NCBI GenBank assembly: GCA_037962975.1
Contig: CM075672.1
Span: 126,404,001-126,468,000, forward strand
DNA length: 64,000 bases
From: Clitoria ternatea
Lineage: Eukaryota > Streptophyta > Magnoliopsida > Fabales > Fabaceae
Reading direction: 5' to 3'
In this document: positions 35,015 to 47,458 of the stretch, one piece after another
Position numbering within the stretch: position 1 is the stretch's first letter
Layout of the letters: the number at the start of each line of letters is the position of its first letter
Notes under the pieces: generated by a model
Told to the model about the DNA's origin: nothing
The model's database searches: none
Seen by the model: only the letters and a program-made list of their open reading frames with translations
Position numbers and translations under genes: made by a program

Positions 35015-36320
35015 TGTAACACCCTCAGTTAACTAGGATGATCCCTTGCACTAGAACATCCTACTTAACTAAGAGGTTATGAGTTTTAGAAAAATAAGGA
35101 ATTTTTTTTTGTACAAGAAACTTTGGTGGAACAGAACTTTATTTACACATATTTATATATCATTAGGTCATTATCAACCAACCCATACATACTTTGAATA
35201 TCAGGGGCACGCAGGCTCCTAAAACAAGACTCAACTCAACCTACCCACCAGCCGATTACTCATCCTTTGAAGGTGCTGAGCTGGAATGGTCCCCTCTCGT
35301 AGAAGGTCCCGACTGCCTAGTCCGACAATGTTGACGCTAAGCGCCAGATGCAATGGCAAGGAGATTGTGAGCCTCTAGAGATATCTTTGTGATACTCTTC
35401 GTGTCCCCATAAACAAAGCTCTGGTATACATGACAGAGGAAACTCTATGATCAGTTCCACTCGACCCTCAGCAGGAACCGGTTCATCAAAGAGAGTCCCT
35501 ACGTAGTGTGTCGGATGGCTACTTCTATCTTTATCTTGAAAGCGTACGTTAATATGGGCTCGACAAGGATAACAACGGGTGCTTTATCAGGGACAACTAC
35601 AGGTTCTTTCTTCATGTTGATGATTGGCTCTTCATCCGGGTCCTCTCCAGGGTCCTCTTCTGGATTATCTTTTGGTTTTAGTTAGCTTCCTCTTTCAGAG
35701 TTAGAGGAACGTACTCCGATAAGAGGGAGCGTAGGGTCTTCAGAGGCTCAGGTAAAGGATATGGGTCCAAAGGATTATCCTTAACAAGGGCCCTGTGTCC
35801 TATGAGTTCCTCGTACTCCTCTATACTGAGGTGATGGGGCAGGTCCCAATAACGTCAAACCATACTCTTTATCATTGTTGCGTCTCTATCGTAAGGCTGT
35901 AGGGATTCCAAGGGTCTACATGTCGACTCGTCATCCAAATCTTCCCTAATGACTCCTAGCTCAATAGGGCCAACTCCGTCTGTCGAGGGAAACCTTTTTT
36001 GGTGAGCCTTGTCTTCTACGTAGGGTCTCTTCTTGAATCTAAAAAATGGTTGTAAAGGTAAAGAATGTCCCCTCACTCACAAACAACAGAGAATTGTCAT
36101 TTCTGACGTATTTCCTATCCAACATGTAGTTTGTAGCAATCCAGACTATACGTAAGGTTTGGGCCCCACTCCCATATCATTCGCTAATTCTCATATGCTT
36201 ATAATTATACTCAATCTTATCTCGCTTAGTGTTATCTCACTCCTCATTTACAACTAACTTATTCTAAAAAGGGTTCATATAGTCTTTTTATAAGATCTAG
36301 GACCTAGCATAGTTATGATC
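35015..36320 (-). mobile_element. Truncated LTR-type fragment G
   Basis: Begins TGTAACACCCTCAG, an LTR-like terminus that cuts element F, and ends at the start of copy 2's 5' LTR (36321). It contains the coding-like segment annotated below. No second LTR, PBS or PPT is visible. Orientation is inferred from that segment. Confidence 0.5.
35640..36080 (-). pseudogene. Unidentified decayed coding segment inside fragment G
   Basis: The open frame at 35855-36076 (minus) encodes a charged, non-repetitive peptide with VGPIELGVIREDLDDES. Past one stop the same frame continues with RYWDLPHHLSIEEYEELIGH and PLDPYPLPEPLKTLRSLL to about 35640, then decays. Composition is that of a real protein, not of AT-rich noise. 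I do not recognise the family. It could be a captured gene fragment or part of a retroelement gag or extra ORF. Confidence 0.5.
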
Positions 36321-36454
36321 TGTTAAGAAAAAGTCTGGATAAAAAAGATTTTTTTCTAAGTTATTTTGGACTAGACCCCAGGCTTTATACCCTCGGCTTT
36401 GTTAATATCGCTCATCAAGTATTTTCATTTGGACTTGAAATCTATACTATCTAT
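36321..36454 (+). repeat. 5' LTR of copia copy 2, first part
   Basis: Starts TGTTAAGAAAAAGTCTGG and matches the 3' LTR start at 59165. It is interrupted at 36454 by unit E and resumes at 41021 with TTTGTGACTAATCTGTG. Without the insertion this LTR is about 1.32 kb. Confidence 0.92.
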
Positions 36455-37602
36455 TGTCACACCCCAATTTTCCAAATCCGAATCCCGATGTAATCAAGAT
36501 AATTAATTAATACAAATGCGAATAAATTTTTCGTGTTTAAAAAATATTTCAAAACACCTCAACGATTACATTAAGACCCAAACCATAGAAAACCGACGAG
36601 TGAGATATGAGGATTTATAACTGGATCGTTAAATAAATTGCCCATAAATGTATACAAAAATAATAGAGTTTACAACAAAAGAAGAATATGTATACAGGGC
36701 ACACGCCTAGTCACATATATGGAGATATGAGAAAAGACTCGACAAAGCGTGCAAATATACAACACAAGCCTATTAGGCCACAATCCATCTTACACATAAG
36801 TAATAAACATGCATTACCTTAAATACATACATACATATATATATATATAACTATATGGTCATGCAACATACATCTCCATTATCCATATTCCATAATCGAC
36901 CACATATAATTCGACCTCTAAGTCATGTATCATTAACACTTTTACGAGCCTAAAAGGATTACATAACCAACACATTTTATTCATCAAATGGGTATACATT
37001 CCAATACCCCAAATACCAATACATCATCCATTTATAATATCACTTACAATACATCCACCAATACCAATGATTATTAACACTATCATGTACACTTTATTCA
37101 CAATACAATAAATTACAATCGGTGCCGGCCAAGGCACTCTATTACCACTATTTACCTTCCCAAAAGCTTTATTTTAAAATCACCATCTCATCCCATGATA
37201 TTCCTGCATCAATGCAAAAAATAGACAATATGGGAGAGTGAGTTATACATTTCAAATGACGAATATGAATACAATTAAGATTATGTGCATATGCATATCA
37301 ATATCATGTATGCTTTGCTAAAATCATCAATAATCATCATAATTCCTCATTTTAACAACACATAAATATAACATATTCATTAATCAACTCATAGCAAAAC
37401 AACACATATACATATCATTTCTCAATGCCACAATAGGCCAACATCATTATCATCAACCACACACAAACAAGCCCTTCATCACATTGGGCCATCGCATACA
37501 ACCTCATCATATTCAATATCTTTTTGTTGTATTCATATTTTACATGTTGTCTTTTAGGTATTCATTTACCCATCTCATCATCATCACATCTCAATCTCAA
37601 CC

Positions 37603-37625
37603 ATCATCATCATCATCATCATCAT
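37603..37625. repeat. Short (CAT)n microsatellite
   Basis: About 7.7 units of CAT just outside the left arm of the inverted repeat. It explains the His run in the overlapping ORF. Confidence 0.9.
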
Positions 37626-37631
37626 ATCACA

Positions 37632-38150
37632 ACACCTTTAACATATCTCCATGATATATGCAAATTCTCTTTAGGCCAATGCATGTGCACAATGGAATTA
37701 TCAACGACAAATGTAGATCTGACTGCGGGAATAAACACTAAATTGTGGGTTCAAGCATGATCACAATGTCATGCCCTTACTGCAGTAGTGTAATGTGTAC
37801 ACATATCTCATAATGCATGCATAATCACCAATTTTACTGGTACCAAACTGCATCGCCTATTTTTCAACACCGGTCATTTTCACCATGACTGCGGTAAACA
37901 ACATAATGACCGGTGTTGAAAAATGGGCGATGCGGTTTGGTACCAGTAAAATTGGTGATTATGCATGCATTATGAGATATGTGTACACATTATACTACTG
38001 TAGTAGGGGCATGGCATTGTGATCATGCTTGAACCCACAATTTAGTGTTTATTCCCGCAGTCAGATCTGCATTTGTCATTGATAATTCCATTGTGCACTG
38101 CATTAGCCTAAAGAGCATTTGCATATAGCATGGAGATATGTTAAAGGTGT
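37632..38150. repeat. Long inverted repeat, arms about 246 bp, 26-bp loop
   Basis: 37632-37878 is repeated in reverse complement at 37905-38150; the loop is 37879-37904. Matching blocks are ACACCTTTAACATATCTCC with its complement at the outer edges and CAACACCGGTCATT with AATGACCGGTGTTG at the inner edges. Mismatches are scattered and a few small indels occur. The two ORFs at 37524-37760 and 38023-38235 encode the same peptide end because of it. Confidence 0.93.
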
Positions 38151-39384
38151 GATCCAAAGGACCACTGGGACACCTGCTCCTTAAGAGCCACCCTCCACAA
38201 GGGTCAACCACATACAGCTCCCCGTAGCTTAGCATGGGCAGCTTCGTGACTTACGCACTGAGTCATAGGGGAGCAACAAGAATGCTCGTGCATAGAGCCA
38301 CCGTCCCATTGGGCCAACCGGCGGAATCCCCTAATATCCCTTACCGGCAGCGTATGATATACCATGGATACAAATACCAATCAATGCATTCTCACACTAT
38401 ACATCCTATCATGCCACTCATCAATCATCATCATCACCAACACCACCATACATATCTTAGTGGATTTTATCATCATTAGTTATAGCTATTGTTTTCAAGT
38501 CTTAAGGGTGGCATTTCATTTCAACATATTTTATATCATACATGCAAGTCAATACTTACAACATTCATAATGGCACCACAATCATCAATAACATTCATCA
38601 ACATCACCACATAATTTCTTAGTGGATTTTCATCTCATTGATCATTACCATTGTTTCGTATATTAGTGTGGCATCACAATAATTCATCAACATGATTCAA
38701 ACCAAACATACATAAGATCACACTTATATTGATCACAATGGCATTCAACAATCATCAATAATAACAATCATCTCCAATTCATCAATTTATCATAAACACG
38801 TCTTTCAATTGGCCCCTTATTAGTTTTATCATCATACAAGGGTGTCTTACAACCCCATCATTTAACTTTTCATCATCATTCATTATATCATATTATTAGT
38901 GGTGTACATTCATGTTTCCATAACATATCATAGGCATATACATATTTTTCCAATGTCTCAATCAATATCAAACACCTCCAAGACACACCATCATCATATA
39001 CCCCTAATACAATCTCTTGTTTATACATAATTAAAGGGGTTTGGGGTAATAATAAGTTCATGACAAATTTCATCATTAAGACATATGAGGAAAGTTTATT
39101 TATAGTCTTAAAAATAATGGGAAATTTCATAAATATCACTTATTAGTCCCAATTTGACAACCATAAAAAGTTAGGTTCAAAACCCTCTTAAATTTGAGTT
39201 TTACAATGTAGTGGGTCTGGTGTTTTATACCTAATGAGAGTTATAAAACTCAAATTAAGGTAAAATCCGTAACATAATTATCTACAACTTTCATGTAGAA
39301 GTCAGAGGCCAAAATGTCATTAGGATACCCAAACAGGCCAAAACATCAAGGGAAAAGCAGTAGTTGCAAAAATCCTAAGAGAGG

Positions 39385-39505
39385 CTAAACCACTGGCTGT
39401 GGTTGGCACTGTTCAAACCACTAGATAGGATTTTTTCCACGTTTTGAGGCAGTGCCAACCACTAGCCATGGTTTCTCACCACTGGCCGTGGTTGGCTCTG
39501 CTGTA
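39385..39505. repeat. CCACTGGCC words in unit E
   Basis: ACCACTGGCTGTGGTTGGC, ACCACTAGCCATGG and ACCACTGGCCGTGGTTGGC within 120 bp, each near GCACTG or GCTCTG. The same words and spacing style occur at 1675-1955. Confidence 0.85.
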
Positions 39506-41020
39506 GGCACCATTCTGCAGCTTTTTGACCCTTATGTTTTTGCCAACTTTGGGACCCCTTTTCACTAGGCTATTCAACTCCAATTTGTATGAAATTTTAT
39601 ACACAACTTACCTACCCTAATATCAAATATGTAGCCAAATTTCAAGCCCAAATTCCATCCCAATCAAAATCTAAGCTATAGGGTAGTTTTATATATATTT
39701 AGGCATATTACATGACATACCAAAATACAATTGGCTAAGTTTTGGCCCGAACTCTCCATTCAACAAATTATCATTCATCTCATCACTTTAACATAATCAT
39801 GACAAGGCAAGCATGAGTATAATCATATACATTAACCATCAATCATCCAACTCATGCAATTGAAATGTAAACTCATCTCCTACCTTGAGAGAAGAATCAC
39901 AACTTGAATGCTCCGATTGTTCCACTGCATTGCCCGGAATACAATCTACACAACATCATACATACATTCATTCAATCAATGAGCCTTCATAAGGCATCAT
40001 CATAATTTTAATAAATTGTTAACATCATATAAGGCTTAGTATCAAGTCCTAAACTTGCTAAAACACCAATTCACACACTTGTGTTAGGTTTCAGGAATTC
40101 CTTTCACAAAACCAAGATTCTTAATATCTAAAAGGGTCAATCATATCCAACAACCTCAATATCACATCCTTCATCAATATTGCTCCCAATCACACATGAA
40201 TCATCCAAATTCAACATAAGCCTTTTGGCTTCTTTTAGACCATCATAAATCAACAAATTCATATGGCACATATCATGGCCTAAAACCTTATTGAATCAAA
40301 AATCTTATTTCATTAATCCATCATCAATGGTTATCCACCATTATCATTATCATCTATAATCATTGGCACCCAATAATGAACATCATATATTCATCCTTAA
40401 AATCAATTCTTCTAATCATCATATATACTTATATACATATATTTCCTAAACCTCATGATTGGAACTTCATCAAAATCCAATAACCTCAATAATCATACCA
40501 ATCATTTCAAGCATCTCTTCTATAAACCAAAATCATTCTCATGACCAATGAATCATCAATTGGGCATTACACATTGGTTAAAAGGATGCTCATATTTGCT
40601 TTTACCATTGGTTACTAACCCCATTTGTCCAATAGGTAAAAGGAGGTAAAGGATAGTGGAAAAATGCAATGGTGGAAAGGAGAGGAGAAATTAGGATTTT
40701 AGGTTTTCTTTTAATTTCGATTGGTTCCTATTTTCCCCATTTAATAACATATGTCATGCCCAATCAATTATCTCCTCAACACTAAAAATTATTTTAAATA
40801 CATCACCATAACCACAATAATTTTCTAAGTATTCTAGACCCATCAAATATCCAATTTGACTAAGTGGGTCCCATATCATCTATTAAATCATTCAGTTTAA
40901 TCTTAATATACTGATAATTCACCTCTAATGTCTAATTAATTTTCCTACAATTATTGGACCATAAATAATTATTTATCTTTATCCAATAAATTTAATTTCT
41001 CTAAAATTTGGGATGGTACA

Positions 41021-42202
41021 TTTGTGACTAATCTGTGTGCCTAAGTATTTTCAGGATACAAGTATTAGGCTATGAAACAAAAAGGGAGTATCAGCATTCC
41101 AAAAGTATGGCAGACAATCAAAAGTCTGATAGAAGCATTCCGATCAAAGAGCCATTCTCAACGTTCCTAAATTCTATTTAAGTGATGTATTGGGATTCAT
41201 GCTCTTATCATATGTGCGTGCTTATCATTAAAGAACACAAGGAATAAGATCAAGATCAACAACAATTGTCAGGGTACCTATCTCTACACATACTGATCAT
41301 ATTCAGAGCTTGTGTCAGAATATATCAAAAAGTCCTCAGAGCACTAGCATCTTACTTGATGCTCGATCGAGAAATAGATTATGAATGGTTTGTGCATGAG
41401 AAATGCACGAGAAACCTTTTTCGTGAAAGAATGGAAGAAGTCTTCTACCAGGCTCTAGAATCTATTCCATCCTTAAGGTTTGGTAGCAAGAAGCTTAAGG
41501 TAAATACCTTCAAAGGATTTCCAACGTCTATATCTCCTTTCAAGAAGCAGTAACGATCATATCCTTCAACTTTAATAAATACCAAGGAAGATTGAACTTC
41601 AAAGACACACAAAGACATAGAGAATTTATGAACTCTTATTCAATCTCTCTTAAGTCTAATTCTCTTTGTCCATTCTTCTCTTGTAAGACAAAGACCTTCG
41701 TTGTTTATTCCATTTCTAGCAGACCTTGGTCTTGTGTCATAACTTAGTGTTAAATTTCAATTGTATATCTCTCATACACTAAGTTTTGTGAGTTATTTTC
41801 TTTTATCTAAACACATTGTAAAGTCTGGTGAGTTGCTAGAACTTATTATTATGGGAAACGTTGTTTGACCTGAAGATGCTTTTGAAAGAATACTTGGGTT
41901 AAGCCAGGAGTGGCTTGTTGGAAAAATACTTAGGTTTAAGCCAAAAGTGGATGGAGTCAAGAATACTTGTGGCACAGGTCTGGTGCTGTTGTTGTAAAGG
42001 AGATTTTATAATAATAGAAATCCTTCAAGTTAGAAGGGACTAGACATAGCTTCTGTGTTGGAAGTGAACTAGTATAAACTCTTTATGTTGATTTGTTCTA
42101 TCCTTCACTTATCTAATTACTTGTATTATTTGGTTCTTATTTTCCACGAAAAGAGTATGTGACTTATTCAATCTCCCTTCTAAGTCTGACTTTGAACCAT
42201 CA
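41021..42202 (+). repeat. 5' LTR of copia copy 2, remainder
   Basis: Continues the LTR to AACCATCA at 42202, the same end as the copy 1 LTR. The ORF at 41266-41553 is also present as a diverged frame in the 3' LTR (61130-61420) and is LTR sequence, not a gene. Confidence 0.9.
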
Positions 42203-42203
42203 A

Positions 42204-42216
42204 TTAGTATCAAAGC
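42204..42216 (+). promoter_or_regulatory. Degenerate primer binding site of copy 2
   Basis: TTAGTATCAAAGC stands where TTGGTATCAGAGC is expected, with two G-to-A changes. Confidence 0.75.
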
Positions 42217-42239
42217 TTGTCTTTTGGGTTGATCACTCC

Positions 42240-43270
42240 CTCGAGTAAAAATGATCAAGATCTATGGAAGCATCTTAGAGTAATCAGTTAATCGTAGAAG
42301 GATCTTCTATCAATAGACCTCTAGCCTTCTTTGGAGAAAACTATCCATACTGGAAGGATAGAATGGAAATGTTTATAAAATCCACCCAATATAGTCTTTG
42401 GGGAGTCATTATTAATGGTGACTATGACACTCCTATCAATGAAGAAGGAAAGCCTAAATCTAAAGAAGATTGGACATCTATAGAAATAAAAAGAATAGAG
42501 ACCAGTGTCAAAGCCAGATTTCTACTTACTTGTGCTCTTAGTAAATCCGAGTACAACAAAGTGTTTAGCTATAAAACAACTAAAAAAGTATGGGATGCTC
42601 TTCAACGCAATTATAAAGAAAAATCCAATGTTAAAAAGTCCAATAAAATACTATTAACAAAATAGTATAATACCTTTAAGATGGAGGAACATGAGTCAGT
42701 AGATCAAATGTTTGAAAGATTTCAAACTCTACTGAATGAGCTTAAGGCGCTTGGAACCACTTCCTCTGTTAAAGATATAAATGTCAAGCTTCTTGGATGC
42801 TTGCCTGAAAGGTTCGATGTCAAATGCTCCACTCTTGAAGAAGCTAAAGATCTAAGCACCTCCTTCCTAGATGAGTTGCTTGGAGTTCTTATGGTTCACG
42901 AGCTAAAACAAAAACAAAAGGAAACCAGCAAATCTTCCTCTTCCAAAAGCATTGCCCTGAAGTCCGATGAATCAAGAAAAGGCAAAGCTCTAAAAGCTGA
43001 GAAATTTTCTAATTCTAGCTAACATTGATGAAGAACTAGCTCTTGTAACGAAAAGAGTCCATAGATTGTTGAAAAAGAAGAAGTTCAGACCTAAAAAGTT
43101 CTAGAAGAAAGATTACAAAGGTAAAACTCAATTTAACTTTAAAACTCACAAATCTACTGTAGAATGTTTTAACTATAGGAAACCAGGTCACGTGAAAGCA
43201 GAATGTCCTTTTCTAAATAAAGATAAAAAGGACAGAAAAGAAAAGATGAGGTTTCCTAAAAGGCAAAAAG
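42240..43270 (+). pseudogene. Gag N-terminal and nucleocapsid part of copia copy 2
   Basis: Readable from about 42260 (FFGENYPYWKDRMEMF) through TTKKVWDALQ, then a stop at 42663, and on through EESVDQMFERF-like and KLLGCLPERFD blocks to 43020. This is the UBN2-type gag fold of copia elements. The first zinc knuckle at 43165-43206 reads C-F-N-Y-R-K-P-G-H-V-K-A-E-C: its second Cys is Tyr. The upstream start codon is not clear; an ATG at 42251 is possible. Confidence 0.88.
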
Positions 43271-44060
43271 GTCTGATAACGTGGGATGATGAATGATCAT
43301 CCAGTTCAAAAGAATCTCATGAAGAAATTAAATTAGCTTAAATTTGTCTCATGGCAAATAAGGAGCCAGACTCTGAAGCTAGCTCTAGAGACTCAGACAC
43401 TGAGGAAGTAAGCTACTCTGAATTAAAACAAAATTATGATTTATTATTTAATGATTTTTCTAAACTATTAAAATTTTTCAAAAAATTGAAACTTAAGCAT
43501 GTTAACATGATTACTGATTTGAAAATCAAATTTTAAAATTAAAGGAAGAGAATTGTGATAAAGATGATTTGAAAGAAATGGAAGAGAATGAAAAGATGCA
43601 TCTTGAAGAGTTAAGACAACTTAGGAAAAAAAATATCCCTTTGAAAACAGATTTTGAAAAATCTAAGGTTTGTTGTAACTCTCAGAGTGAAGAAATCATC
43701 AAATTAGAAAAATAAGTCAACTTTCTTACCTTAAACTTAGGCAAATTTATTAATAGAACTGAAAACTTGGACATTTTATTGGGAACATCCCGAGGTAATC
43801 AAAAAGTCCTAGGTTTGGGATATGTGGAGAAGAAAGATGATTTCAAAATAAGAAATTTCAAGCATCCTTCACCTCCTACATTTGTTTCTGAAAATCAAAA
43901 GTATGTCAAATGCAATTATTGTAAGAAACATGGCTATCTAATAATTGAATGTAGAAAAGGAAAGAGAAGAAATGAAAAGATTGCTAACAATGTAGGACCT
44001 AAAAGAATATGGGTACCAAAGTCATTAATTATCCCATTTGTAGATATGCTTAAAGACAAG
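43271..44060 (+). pseudogene. Gag C-terminal extension of copy 2 (coiled coil and second knuckle)
   Basis: Acidic Ser/Asp-rich stretch (43351-43420), then Lys/Leu heptads, and a second CCHC-like site at 43911-43952 in which the zinc-ligand His is Tyr (43935-43937). Long gag with a coiled coil is a Sirevirus trait. Copy 1 keeps the last part (3866-4370), which aligns well. Confidence 0.8.
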
Positions 44061-44067
44061 AACAAAG

Positions 44068-44660
44068 ACTCTACAATGGTATCTGGACAGTGGATGCTCA
44101 CATTACATGACAAGAAGAAGGTCTATATTCCTAGACCTAGAGCAGTTTAAAGGTGGATCTGTCACCTTTGGAGGAAACCAGACTAGAAAAATCATTGGGT
44201 CTGGTAGAGGGGGTAAAATTCCTTTATCTGTCATTGAAAATGTATTTCTTGTTGAAGGTCTGAGACATAACCTACTGAGCATCAGTCAATTTTGTGACAG
44301 TGGGTACAAAGTCTCTTTTGACAAGAATAAGTGTACTATCATCAATCATGATGGAACCATACTCTTTAATGCAAACAGAAATAACAACCTTTATAAGGTT
44401 GACTTGATTGAACTGAATGATCAAAATGTAACATGTTCGTTTTTGAAACTCAGAAGAAAGATGGATCTGGCACAAAATGCTTGGGCACATAAGTTTAAAT
44501 CTCATTTCAAAACTTCACAAAAATTTATCTTATTAAGGGTTTACCAAAAATTTCCTTTAACAGTTCCTTACCCTGTGAGGCATGCCAAAATGGGAAACAA
44601 CACCAAATATCTTTTACAAACAAGGATGTTGTTTCAACTACCAGACCTTTGGAACTATTG
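44068..44660 (+). pseudogene. Protease and GAG-pre-integrase of copy 2
   Basis: The WYLDSGCSHYM block is intact, with D-S-G at 44086-44094. The frame 44107-44667 continues with FLVEGLRHNLLSISQ, which is shared with copy 1. A frameshift near 44450 moves the HHCC region into another frame (the LWHK-like and C-x-x-C-x-N-G-K-Q blocks are still readable). Two reading frames overlap here because of that shift. Confidence 0.88.
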
Positions 44661-45560
44661 TATTTAGATCTATTTGGTCCCTCTCAAGTACAAAATTTTG
44701 GCAGGAAAGAAGTATGGATTTGTCATCGTTGATGACTACACAAGATTGACATAGGTATACTTCCTGGCCCATAAAGATGAGTCTATAAAAGCATTTAAAG
44801 TTTTTTAAAAGAAAATTCAAAATGAGAAAGGCTACTATATTAATACAATAAGAAGTGATCATGGCAGGGAATTTGAAAATGAAAATTTTGAAAATTTTTA
44901 TAATGAGTCTGGCATAACTCATAGTTTCTCCTCCCAAAGAATACCATAACAAAATGGTGTTGTGGAAAGGAAAAATAGAACCTTATAGGAAATGGCCAGA
45001 ACTATGCTCTGTGAAAACAATCTTCCAAAATATTTCTGGGCAAAAGTTATGAGTATTTCTTGTTATATTGAAAATTAAGGTATTAATATACCAATACTGA
45101 ACAAGACTCTTTATGAATTGCAGAAGGGCAGAAAATCCAATATCTCATATTTTCATCCTTTCGGGTGCACATGTTATATTTTAAACACTAAAGATTATCT
45201 TGGAAAATTTGATTCAAAATGTGACAAAGGAATATTTATGGGGTATTCAACCATATCAAAATCTTATCGAGTATTTAACACTCAAACTCAAACCATAGAA
45301 GAATCTATGCATGTAAGATTTGATGATCTTTAAAAAACTGACAGGAAACTGGCAGATCTAGAATTTGATAGTGTAGGAATTTAGCAAGAACTTGAGCAAC
45401 CAAAAGAACAAAGAACAGCAAATGATCAATCAGAATTAGCTGATCCTGAAAATCTTGAGCAAGATCAACTTTCTGAACCAAAAAAGCCAAGGAATTGGAA
45501 ATTCAAAGCTTATCATCCTTCAGACTTATAATTAGAGATCAAGCTGCTAGAGTTAAAATG
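44660..45560 (+). pseudogene. Integrase of copy 2
   Basis: Catalytic blocks: VIVDDYTR (about 44722), IRSDHGREFE (about 44850) and NGVVERKNRT (about 44955), so the DDE residues survive. Stops at 44752 (TAG, Trp in the family) and 44947 (TAA, Gln in the family) break the frame. The C-terminal HPFGCTCYILN, KFDSKCDKGIFMGYS and FNTQTQT blocks are at 45118-45333. Copy 1 lacks the catalytic core. Confidence 0.9.
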
Positions 45561-46400
45561 AAATCCAGCCTTCTTAATCAGTCATCAAGTACTCTTATCT
45601 CAGAATTAGAACCAAAAAATATTGTGCAAGCTCTGAAGGATACTGATTAGATCATCGTTGTGCAAGAAGAGTTGAATCAGTTTTGAGAGAAATAAAGTAC
45701 GGAAACTTATTCCTAATCCCAAAGATAAAAGCATTATTAGAACTAAGTGGGTATTCAGAGACAAGCTTAATGAAGATGGTAAGGTCATCAAAAATAAAGC
45801 CAGACTAGTAGCTCAAGGCTACAATCAGCAAGTATAGATTTTACTAAAACTTTTGCCCTTGTGGCCAGACTTGAGGCTATCAGGATACTTCTTATATTTC
45901 CTGCTTTTAAAAGAATTACATTATATCAAATGGATATAAAAAGTGCTTTTCTGAATGGTTTCATTGAAGAAGAAGTTGATGTACAACAACCTCCTGGTTT
46001 TGAAGATGTATCTCTTCCTAACCATGTTTTCAAATTAAGAAAAGCATTGTATGGTCTGAAACAGGCTCCCAGAGCTTAGTACAACTAACTGAGTTCCTTT
46101 CTCATTTCAAAAGGCTTTACTAGAAGACAAGTTGGCACAACTCTCTTCAAAAATAGCTCTAAGAAACACTTTATTATTATGCAGATTTATATGGATGACA
46201 TTGTTTTTGGTGATACTGATGACAGTCTATGTAAATATTTTTCTAAAATAATGTAAGTAGAATTTGAAATGAGTATGATGGGAGAACTTAAATTCTTCCT
46301 AGGCTTTCAAATTCAATAAATTAGTGATGGTATTTTCATCCATTAATAGAAGTACATAAAGGAGATACTTAAAAAGTTTAAAATGGTTGATGCTAGGGCC
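45561..46400 (+). pseudogene. Reverse transcriptase of copy 2
   Basis: TKWVFRDKLNEDGK (about 45745), NKARLVAQGYNQQ, a frameshift, then LEAIRILL, YQMDIKSAFLNGF, KLRKALYGLKQAPRA ending in TAG for Trp (46077), and the active-site Y-M-D-D at 46188-46199. Several further stops (46256, 46318 region). The region aligns with copy 1 at 12580-13200. Confidence 0.9.
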
Positions 46401-47135
46401 ATGAGTACTCTTATGCATCCAAACTGCATCATAAATAAAGATGAGTCTGGTACATCAGTGAATCAAAGCTTGTATAGAGGAATGATTAGTTCACTTATGT
46501 ATCTTACATCAAGCAGACCTGACATAATGTTTAGCATTTGCATATGTGCAAGATATCAACCAGATCCTAAAGAATCATATTTGTCTGCAATGAAGAGGAT
46601 TCTGAGGTATCTTGTTAGCACCACTAACCTTGGCGTGTTCTACAAAAGAATAGACTCTTTCTATCTCTCTGGATTTTGTGATGTAGATTTTGCAGGAGAT
46701 AGAGTTGATTGAAAAAGTACAAGTGATGGATGTCACTTCATAGGAAGAAGTCTGATATCATAGGGTAGCAAAGAGCAAAACCCTATTGCATTTTCCACAA
46801 CTGAAGCAGAATACATGTCTGCAGCAGGATGTTGTTCTCAACTTCTTTGGATAAAATATCAACTTGAAGATTACTCAATCAAAGAAGGAGAAATTTTAGT
46901 GTTCTGTGACAATACAAGTGCAATAAACCTTTCCAAAAATCCCATTCAACACTCTAAAGCAAAGCACATAGAAGTAAATATCACTTTATTAGGGACTACA
47001 TGCAAAAAGGAATTCTAGACTTAAAATTTTTGGACACAAACCATCAGTGGGCAGACATCTTCACTAAGCCTCTGGCAGAGGCCAGGTTTACTTTTATTAA
47101 GCATTATTTAAATTTGAAAATAATTACTTCAAGAG
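46401..47135 (+). pseudogene. RNase H of copy 2
   Basis: SSLMYLTSSRPDI, KRILRYL and DVDFAGDRVD, then stops at 46710 (TGA) and 46761 (TAG for Trp), then STTEAEYMSAAGCCSQLLW, CDNTSAINL and ADIFTKPLAEARF to about 47095. Complete in extent and uninterrupted by other elements, unlike copy 1. Confidence 0.9.
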
Positions 47136-47458
47136 TCTGGTGCATGAAAAGTTTGATGTTTGCTATAACTTGACTTGTTTGTCATCACACATGACTTCTA
47201 CACTATTCTGAGAGACTTCTTTTGTAAATCATTTTTTTACTTTTTACAATGTGGCAGCAGTTATCATCTTTTTGTATCACCATTTTCTAAACATGTTTTC
47301 TCTCTCCACTTTAGTGGTAAGTTTTTACCCTATATATTTGTGTCTTTTCACTTGTATTTTTCCCACCCTTTTTGCTAAACCATTCTTTTACTACTTCGAA
47401 CTCTCTTTTGAAAACTTCTCTACTAAAAACTTTTTCTTCTTCCTCTTCCAACTGAGAA
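47136..47458 (+). other. Spacer between pol and the extra ORF, copy 2
   Basis: T-rich, with overlapping hydrophobic ORFs (47175-47496) caused by base composition. Same position and pyrimidine bias as 21346-21801. Confidence 0.55.

Larger units (their letters stand above)
36455..41020 (-). mobile_element. Solo-LTR-like unit E (4.57 kb) inside the copy 2 5' LTR
   Basis: TGTCACACCCC...GGGATGGTACA ends. On the minus strand it starts TGTACCATCCCAAATTTT and shares block order with unit B and the chromovirus 3' LTR: the ACCGCATCGCCC block, the GGGAGAGTGAG(T) block near 37230 and the purine-rich region at 40600-40700. No coding sequence is recognised. Flanks are TCTAT and TTTGT, not a clean duplication. 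It holds a long inverted repeat (37632-38150) and CCACTGGCC words (39385-39505). Confidence 0.75.

Noticed and set aside
41266..41553. 95-codon ORF as a possible gene
   Set aside because: Entirely inside the copy 2 LTR and mirrored by a diverged copy in the other LTR (61130-61420) with changed frame.
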